Below, piece by piece: positions 58,551 through 64,000 of a DNA stretch of 64,000 nt. This DNA comes from Microbulbifer variabilis ATCC 700307 (lineage in GTDB: Bacteria; Pseudomonadota; Gammaproteobacteria; Pseudomonadales; Cellvibrionaceae). A model generated the notes under the pieces. It was not told the DNA's origin. It did no database searches and saw nothing but the letters and a program-made list of their open reading frames with translations. The stretch covers positions 558,001 through 622,000 of the forward strand of contig NZ_AQYJ01000028.1 of the NCBI RefSeq assembly GCF_000380565.1, in the 5' to 3' direction. Each line of letters starts with the position of its first letter. Positions within the stretch are counted from its first letter, which is position 1. Both the position numbers and the translations under genes were made by a program.

Positions 58551-58680
58551 AATTCTACGTGGTATAAGGACTTTTATTGGATTTTGTGTATTGACTGTGT
58601 CTGCAAGCGGTGTTTGGTATGCCAGGGCAACTGTTTCTTTGTCGCGTATAAATGGTATTGATTCATGTCTATGTTGTTGA
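58543..58680 (+). CDS. Tiny coupled membrane ORF (45 aa)
   Basis: ATG 58543 overlaps the stop of the upstream gene by eight bases, and its stop TGA 58678-58680 overlaps the start of the next gene (ATG 58665). The 45 residues have one hydrophobic segment (TFIGFCVLTVSASGVWYA), so a single-pass membrane peptide is predicted. The double overlap suggests translational coupling. It is too short for a family call; chance is possible. Confidence 0.4.
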   Translation: MVEILRGIRTFIGFCVLTVSASGVWYARATVSLSRINGIDSCLCC

Positions 58681-59576
58681 TCTTTGCTGGTCTGTTGATC
58701 GTGCTGATGATTTACGCCAGATCAAGACCTGCGAAAAAATCGGCATTGCGGCTTACACATACACGTAACCCTATGGTGATTTCCCATGGTAATGATTGCA
58801 GCAACGGTCTGTATCCCGGTAATACCTCGTTGTATTTACAAAAAATGGTGGAGCTGGGTGTCGATGGTATCGAAGTGGACCTCTGGCTTACCGCCGATGG
58901 CCATCTGGTTTTATTACATGATCCTGAGTTGAAAGACTCTTCAGATGGCAGTGGTTCTGTTGAGGATATGACCCTTGCCCAGTTGCGCGAGTTAAATATT
59001 GCTTATCATTGGAGCCCGGATGGAGAGAACTATCCCTATCGTGAGAATCCTCTGACAATTATTACTATTGAAGAGGCATTGGAGGAAGTGGGTGATACTC
59101 CTCTGATTCTGGAGTTAAAAAGCGCTAAATACGCTGCCGCAGAGGTTTTGAGCGAGGTATTACAGACGAAGGAAAAGCATGGGCAGGTGATTGTTTCTTC
59201 CTTTCATCATGGAGTTGTTCGTGCGTTCAGGCGTCTCAGTCCGGATGTTGCTACAGGCGCAGTGACCTGGGAAGCGGCACTATTGTATTTTGCTCAATTG
59301 ATTCGAGCGGAAGGCCTGCTGGCCCCTCACTATCAGACAATGCAGTTGCCAATGTTCCACTTTGGATTGGATGTGGTAACTGCGGGTACTATGCGCGCGG
59401 CACACAAACTCAACCTGCATGTTTCTGTGTGGACAGCAAACGGGCGGGCCGATCTACAACGCTACATCGACCTGGGCGTGGATGGTATTGTTACCGACCG
59501 CCCTGATATATTAATGGCCATGTTGTCCTGTCAGGAAGCAAAGGGCGAGCCTAAGCAGCTAGAGCAGGCGTCCTGA
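58665..59576 (+). CDS. Glycerophosphodiester phosphodiesterase-family protein with altered active-site motif
   Basis: This 303-residue protein has an N-terminal membrane anchor (LLIFAGLLIVLMIYARS) and the TIM-barrel GDPD core: GVDGIEVDLWLTADGHLVLL-HD holds the metal-binding Glu, Asp and His; later ITIEEALEEVGDTPLILELK and the end LGVDGIVTDRPDI are typical. The first motif, usually H-R-G..P-E-N-T, is here SHGNDCSNGLYPGNT, so the Arg and the Glu are replaced. GDPDs release sn-glycerol 3-phosphate from glycerophosphodiesters. Altered substrate or activity is possible. In an operon with the two preceding ORFs. Confidence 0.82.
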   Translation: MSMLLIFAGLLIVLMIYARSRPAKKSALRLTHTRNPMVISHGNDCSNGLYPGNTSLYLQKMVELGVDGIEVDLWLTADGHLVLLHDPELKDSSDGSGSVEDMTLAQLRELNIAYHWSPDGENYPYRENPLTIITIEEALEEVGDTPLILELKSAKYAAAEVLSEVLQTKEKHGQVIVSSFHHGVVRAFRRLSPDVATGAVTWEAALLYFAQLIRAEGLLAPHYQTMQLPMFHFGLDVVTAGTMRAAHKLNLHVSVWTANGRADLQRYIDLGVDGIVTDRPDILMAMLSCQEAKGEPKQLEQAS

Positions 59577-59626
59577 ATTGAGTAATATCACTGTAGCAAT
59601 ATGACAATAAAAACAGAGAAATATTC

Positions 59627-60538
59627 ATGAAGCAGATTGCAGCTATTGCGGTGCTGTTAGCGTCTCTAATCAGCACCCCGCTATTGGCCGAAGACCGCTT
59701 TGCCAAGATCGAAATTAGCAGTGAGCCGGTGGCAGGTAATGTATATATGCTCCAGGGGGCTGGTGGCAATATCGCAGTACTGGTCGGAGAGGACGGCACC
59801 TTTATGGTGGATGACCAATATGCACCACTCACTGCAAAAATACAGAAAGCGGTGGCGGGTTTGGCAGATCAGCCGCTGCGCTTTGTGATCAATACCCATT
59901 GGCACGGCGATCATACCGGCGGCAATGAAAACCTGGGTAAAAGTGGTGCCCTGATCGTTGCCCATGAGAATGTGCGCAAACGTGTGAGTACCGAACAGTT
60001 TATAGAGGCTTTTAAGCGTAAGGTTGAGCCCTCACCGCCAGCAGCACTACCGGTAATCACCTTTACCGATGCCACCACTTTTCACTGGAATGGTGATGAG
60101 GTTAAGGTACAGCATGTCGGCCCAGCCCATACCGATGGTGATTCTATTGTGCATTTCGCCAAAGCCGATGTGATTCATATGGGCGATATCTATTTCAATG
60201 GCACTTATCCATTTATCGATCTTTCTTCTGGTGGTTCGGTGAATGGCATGATTGAAGCTATGGACACCGCATTGGCGCTTTCTGGTAAAAACACAAAAAT
60301 CATTCCCGGACATGGTCCTCTGAGTAATCCTGCGGAGTTAAAAGTGCAACGGGATATGCTGGAGACCCTGAGGGATCGCATTCAGAAATTGGTCGATAGT
60401 GGTCAAAGTCGCGATCAAGTCATTGCTGCCAAGCCCACCAAGGATTTCGATGATCAGTATGGACAGGGTTTTATGACCCCGGATATTTGGACCGGTATTG
60501 TGTATGACTCTCTGGCTGCAAAATCCAAGAAGTCTTAA
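59627..60538 (+). CDS. Metallo-beta-lactamase-fold hydrolase, periplasmic
   Basis: This 303-residue protein has a signal peptide (KQIAAIAVLLASLISTPLLA). Zinc-site motifs are present: NTHWHGDHTGGNENL (HxHxDH), GPAHTDGDSIVHF (His), IHMGDIYFNG (Asp) and IIPGHGPLS (His). It resembles exported B3-like/quinoprotein-relay-type MBL hydrolases rather than a proven carbapenemase. Substrate unknown. It lies 51 bp after the GDPD-family gene. A strong terminator follows. Confidence 0.82.
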   Translation: MKQIAAIAVLLASLISTPLLAEDRFAKIEISSEPVAGNVYMLQGAGGNIAVLVGEDGTFMVDDQYAPLTAKIQKAVAGLADQPLRFVINTHWHGDHTGGNENLGKSGALIVAHENVRKRVSTEQFIEAFKRKVEPSPPAALPVITFTDATTFHWNGDEVKVQHVGPAHTDGDSIVHFAKADVIHMGDIYFNGTYPFIDLSSGGSVNGMIEAMDTALALSGKNTKIIPGHGPLSNPAELKVQRDMLETLRDRIQKLVDSGQSRDQVIAAKPTKDFDDQYGQGFMTPDIWTGIVYDSLAAKSKKS

Positions 60539-60574
60539 TCGTATGTTGATGGTGGCGATTAAAAGCTGCTGAAT

Positions 60575-60612
60575 GAAAAAAGGCCTGGATGTAAATATCC
60601 GGGCCTTTTTTC
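60575..60612 (+). terminator. Terminator after the MBL-fold gene
   Basis: AAAAAAGGCC.GGAT and ATCC.GGCCTTTTTT pair around a short loop with a T-run; it may also serve the minus-strand RND gene, which ends at 60657. Confidence 0.92.
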
Positions 60613-60656
60613 TTTTGGTTTTTACTTGAGTCTTTTTATTAGGGTGTCAGCGATTA

Positions 60657-63600
60657 TCAGGATACCTGCGGCTCAGCACCATTTAACTCCGTTGGAATTT
60701 CTACCTCAGTCTCTGTTTTTTCCTCTCGCACCCGGAACCAGGCGGCATACAGGGCTGGCAGGAAGATCAGGGTCAAGGCGGTAGCTACGATCAACCCCCC
60801 CATAATGGCAACAGCCATGGGGCCGAAGAAGTCACTGCGCGACAGTGGGATCATCGCTAATACCGCAGTCAGGGCGGTTAAAACGATTGGGCGGAAACGC
60901 CGCACAGTGGACTCAATAATTGCCTCCCAGGCACTCAAGCCCTGGCTGATATCCTGCTGTATCTGATCCACCAGAATGACGGAGTTGCGCATAATCATAC
61001 CGGCCAGGGCAATGGTGCCTAGCATGGCGACAAAACCGAAGGGTTTGCCGAACAGCAGCAGGAACAAGGTAACCCCGATCAGTCCCAAAGGCGCGGTGAG
61101 GAAGACCATCGTAGACAGGGACATGCTGCGCAGCTGCAGCATCAGCAGGGTAAATACCACCAACACAAACAGCGGCATACCGGCATTCACTGATTTTTGT
61201 CCGCGCTCGGATTCCTCCACACTGCCACCAATTTCCAGCAGGTAGCCCGGTGGCAATTGCTCACGAATATTCTGCAGGCGCGGCCATACTTCATTTACAA
61301 CATTAGCGGGCAGTTCTTCACCATAAATGTCTGCGCGCACTGTGACCGTGGGCAGGCGATCGCGGTGCCAGATAATCCCTTCCTCGAAGCCGTACTCCAG
61401 GGTGGCAATCTGGTTGAGGGGGACACTGCGGCCGCTGTCGGTTTGCACCGCCAGATTGCCCAGTTGGCTGAGAGCGTAGCGTTCTTGCTCATCGCCGCGC
61501 ACTCGTACGTCAATCAGTTCGTTGTCTTCGCGGTATTGGCTAACGGTAATACCGGTGAGTGAGCTTTGCAGGGCACGGGAAAGCGAGGCGCTGTTCACAC
61601 CCATGGTGCGTGCGCGGTCCTGATCGATATTCAGATTGACGGTTTTACTGGGCTCCTCCCAGTCCAGATGTACGTTGGTAACCTTGGAATTTTCCCGCAC
61701 ACGCTCGGCAACCTGGCGGGCCAGGCTGCGCACTTCACCAATATGTTCACCGGAAATACGAAACTGCACCGGATAGCCAACCGGTGGTCCATTTTCCAGG
61801 CGGGATACCCGGCTGCGCAGGGTGGGGAATTCCTCCGCCATGGTTTCGATCAGCCAGCTGCGAACCTGCTCGCGCTCCTCAACACTGCGGGTCATCACTA
61901 CAAACTGGGCAAAGCTGGCTGCAGGAAGTTGCTGGTTCAGTGGCAGGTAGAAACGCGGCGAACCGGTGCCCACATACACCACATAGTTTTCCACCAGGTC
62001 ATTTTTATCCAGCAGGGTTTCCAGCCGCTTGGCCTGGAACTCGGTGGATTTCAGTGAGGCACCTTCGGCCAGCTTGAGATCTACTAACAGTTCCAAGCGC
62101 CCGGAAGAGGGGAAGAACTGTTGTGGCACCAGGCGGAACAAGGCCAGGGAACCGATAAAGATCGCCAGGGTTGCCACTATGACAGTTTTGCGGTGGCGCA
62201 GGCACCAAGTGATCAGGCGGCGGAAGCGTTGATAGAAGGGCTTCTGGTAGGGGTCCTGAACCTCACCGCTGTGATCATGGCGAGCTAAATTGGGCAGCAG
62301 GTAATGTCCCAGGTAAGGCACGAATACTACTGCGGCAATCCAGGAAACAACCAGGGAAAGCGTGACTACCTGGAAGATCGAGCGGGTGTATTCCCCAGTG
62401 CCGGATTCGGCCGTGGCGATGGGTAGGAAACCGGCGGCGGTGATTAAGGTACCGGTGAGCATGGGGAAGGCGGTACTGGTCCAGGCGAAGCCGGCCGCTT
62501 TTAGTCGGCTGAGCCCCTGTTCCATTTTGATGGCCATCATTTCCACGGCGATAATGGCATCGTCCACCATCAGGCCAAGGGCGAGTACCAGGGCGCCCAG
62601 GGAAATCTTGTGCAGGCCAATATTGAAGTAATTCATTAATGCGAAAGTCATGGCCAGCACCAATGGTATCGATAGCGCTACTATCAAGCCGGGGCGGGTA
62701 CCGAGGGAGAAGAAGCTCACTAATAGGACGATGCCCAGCGCCTCTGCCAATACCTGCAGGAACTCACCCACACCGCGTTTTACAGCCGCAGGCTGGTCGG
62801 ACACCTTACGCAATTGCATGCCGATCGGCAGGTCTTCCTGCAGCTCGGCAAAAGTAGTGTCCAACTGTTTGCCCAGCTTGAGGATATCACCGCCTTCTTT
62901 CATGGATACGGCCAAGCCGATGGCGTCTTCGCCCATAAAGCGCATGCGCGGTTGTGCAGGATCGCTGAAACCGCGGTGTACTTCGGCAATATCACCCAGC
63001 CTCTGGGTGCGCCCACCGGCGGTGATGGGGAAGCGGCGAATTTCATCGACCGAGTGAAACTGGCCGCTCACGCGAATACGCACACGGTCGCTCACTGTAT
63101 CTACAAAGCCGGCATCAGCGACCTGGTTTTGCGATTGCAGTGCGCTTTGCACTGCGGTGAGGGGAATACCCAGGGAGGCGAGCTTGGTGTTGGAAATTTC
63201 CACCCAGATTTTTTCGTCCTGCAGACCCAGTAATTCCACCTTGCCCACATTCTTGACCCGCTGCAGTGCCAACTGCAGGCGCTCGGCATAGTCTTTCATC
63301 AGGGCGTAATCGAAGCCGCTGCCGGTCAGTGCGTAGATATTGCCGAAAGTGGTGCCGAATTCGTCGTTAAAAAATGGGCCCTGGATATCCGGTGGCAGGG
63401 TGTGGCGGATATCACTGACCTTTTTGCGTACCTGGTACCAGAGATCGGGAATATCCCGCGAATGCATATCGTCGCGGGCGACAAACAGCACCTGGGATTG
63501 GCCGGGGCGGGAGAAAGAGGAGATGCGTTGGTAGTCGCCAGTCTCCAGTAGTTTTTTCTCTACCCGCTCGGTAATTTGACGGGATACCTCTTCGGCACTG

Positions 63601-63767
63601 GCGCCGGGCCAAAGGGTATTGATCACCATTACCTTGAAGGTGAAGGGCGGGTCTTCACTTTGCCCAAGTTGCGTGTAAGAGGCCGCGCCAAGCAGCCCCA
63701 GTACGATCATGGCGTAGAGTACCAGCGGGCGATTTTTCAGTGCCCATTCGGAAAGGTTAAAACCCAT
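60657..63767 (-). CDS. RND efflux pump permease (HAE1/AcrB-like family)
   Basis: ATG 63767 starts MGFNLSEWALKNRPLVLYAM; the frame extends to 63821 without a better site. At 1036 residues it has the RND layout: two periplasmic loops each after TM1 and TM7, and 12 membrane segments. The proton-relay Asp pair lies in LMVDDAIIAVEMMAIK, and the AMIPLSRSDFFGPMAVAIMG end region is present. It uses proton motive force to expel toxic compounds via a tripartite pump. The adaptor gene lies immediately upstream. Confidence 0.94.
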   Translation of the reverse strand: MGFNLSEWALKNRPLVLYAMIVLGLLGAASYTQLGQSEDPPFTFKVMVINTLWPGASAEEVSRQITERVEKKLLETGDYQRISSFSRPGQSQVLFVARDDMHSRDIPDLWYQVRKKVSDIRHTLPPDIQGPFFNDEFGTTFGNIYALTGSGFDYALMKDYAERLQLALQRVKNVGKVELLGLQDEKIWVEISNTKLASLGIPLTAVQSALQSQNQVADAGFVDTVSDRVRIRVSGQFHSVDEIRRFPITAGGRTQRLGDIAEVHRGFSDPAQPRMRFMGEDAIGLAVSMKEGGDILKLGKQLDTTFAELQEDLPIGMQLRKVSDQPAAVKRGVGEFLQVLAEALGIVLLVSFFSLGTRPGLIVALSIPLVLAMTFALMNYFNIGLHKISLGALVLALGLMVDDAIIAVEMMAIKMEQGLSRLKAAGFAWTSTAFPMLTGTLITAAGFLPIATAESGTGEYTRSIFQVVTLSLVVSWIAAVVFVPYLGHYLLPNLARHDHSGEVQDPYQKPFYQRFRRLITWCLRHRKTVIVATLAIFIGSLALFRLVPQQFFPSSGRLELLVDLKLAEGASLKSTEFQAKRLETLLDKNDLVENYVVYVGTGSPRFYLPLNQQLPAASFAQFVVMTRSVEEREQVRSWLIETMAEEFPTLRSRVSRLENGPPVGYPVQFRISGEHIGEVRSLARQVAERVRENSKVTNVHLDWEEPSKTVNLNIDQDRARTMGVNSASLSRALQSSLTGITVSQYREDNELIDVRVRGDEQERYALSQLGNLAVQTDSGRSVPLNQIATLEYGFEEGIIWHRDRLPTVTVRADIYGEELPANVVNEVWPRLQNIREQLPPGYLLEIGGSVEESERGQKSVNAGMPLFVLVVFTLLMLQLRSMSLSTMVFLTAPLGLIGVTLFLLLFGKPFGFVAMLGTIALAGMIMRNSVILVDQIQQDISQGLSAWEAIIESTVRRFRPIVLTALTAVLAMIPLSRSDFFGPMAVAIMGGLIVATALTLIFLPALYAAWFRVREEKTETEVEIPTELNGAEPQVS

Positions 63768-63882
63768 GGCAATTTCTCTGTGTTGAAGTACGGCCCTATC
63801 GAGCAAGCCGTATTTCGGCAAATTCGTAGCAGCGCCTTTTACTGCGCGCTCGGTCAGATTCTTTTCTGAGTGCGGCCGCCAC

Positions 63883-64000
63883 TCAGTCCTGGCGCGCGAG
63901 GGCCCGGTCTGGATCGATTGGGCGGTTCATGCGATCCACTGGGCGAACCTGTTGTCCTTCCAGTAGAAGGTGAGTGCCGGCGGCAACGACCCAATCATCG
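63883..64000 (-). CDS. RND efflux adaptor (membrane fusion protein), C-terminal part
   Basis: The minus strand enters from the window edge with DDWVVAAGTHLLLEGQQVRP, then VDRMNRPID, and stops at TGA (63883-63885). A V-x-x-G-x-H-x-L-x-x-G-Q-x-V-R-P ending is typical of RND periplasmic adaptors. It precedes the pump gene by 115 bp in the same direction, the usual adaptor-pump order. Confidence 0.85.
   Translation of the reverse strand, partial: DDWVVAAGTHLLLEGQQVRPVDRMNRPIDPDRALARQD

Overview
The window looks like a chromosomal segment of a marine-type gammaproteobacterium, probably Microbulbifer or a close relative in the Cellvibrionales. This is inferred from gene order (grpE-dnaK-dnaJ, dapB, carA-carB-greA; smpB, ratA-rnfH, bamE, fur), from a tmRNA tag ANDDNYGAQLAA, and from the protein sequences themselves. 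No database search was possible, so the genus is an inference.

Layout. (1) 1-13.7 kb is loosely packed accessory DNA: an esterase tail, a serine hydrolase, a CsrA paralogue, a 930-residue cadherin-repeat/propeller lipoprotein, an Mrr-type nuclease, a broken REP-type transposase, a broken integrase copy, a cytosine deaminase resembling the fungal enzyme, and an 852-residue protein of unknown function. A decayed small gene occurs twice, about 6 kb apart. (2) 13745-23412 is a 9.6-kb integrative island inserted in the 3' end of ssrA. It is bounded by a 28-bp perfect direct repeat and carries a P4-type integrase, an AlpA-like regulator, iteron-like repeats, small membrane proteins and two candidate defence genes. 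(3) 23.4-45.8 kb is core genome: ssrA (tmRNA), two NSS transporters flanking smpB, ratA-rnfH, bamE, fur, an acyltransferase, recN, grpE-dnaK-dnaJ, dapB, a RimK-family fusion, a YfiR-like protein, carA-carB (split by a MITE-like element) and greA. (4) 45.8-56.3 kb is a complete, greatly expanded curli (functional amyloid) locus on the minus strand: csgD-E-F-G, a CsgB-like nucleator and five curlin-repeat proteins. (5) 56.4-64 kb holds a membrane protein, a tiny coupled ORF, a GDPD-family protein, a metallo-beta-lactamase-fold hydrolase and an RND efflux pump with the end of its adaptor gene.

How the parts work together. The curli locus holds regulator, secretion pore, chaperone-like factors, nucleator and subunits. 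Three of its transcription units share a 40-bp bipartite promoter-like element with identical internal spacing, which suggests coordinated control of several different amyloid subunits. The chaperone operon is preceded by a near-consensus sigma-32 promoter that also fixes the grpE start. smpB and ssrA, the two parts of trans-translation, lie on the same strand with one gene between them, and ssrA doubles as the attachment site of the island.

The most interesting material is the multi-curlin locus with its shared 40-bp element, the ssrA island with its uncharacterised cargo, and the duplicated decayed gene that appears to have supplied a new N-terminus to the Mrr-type nuclease.
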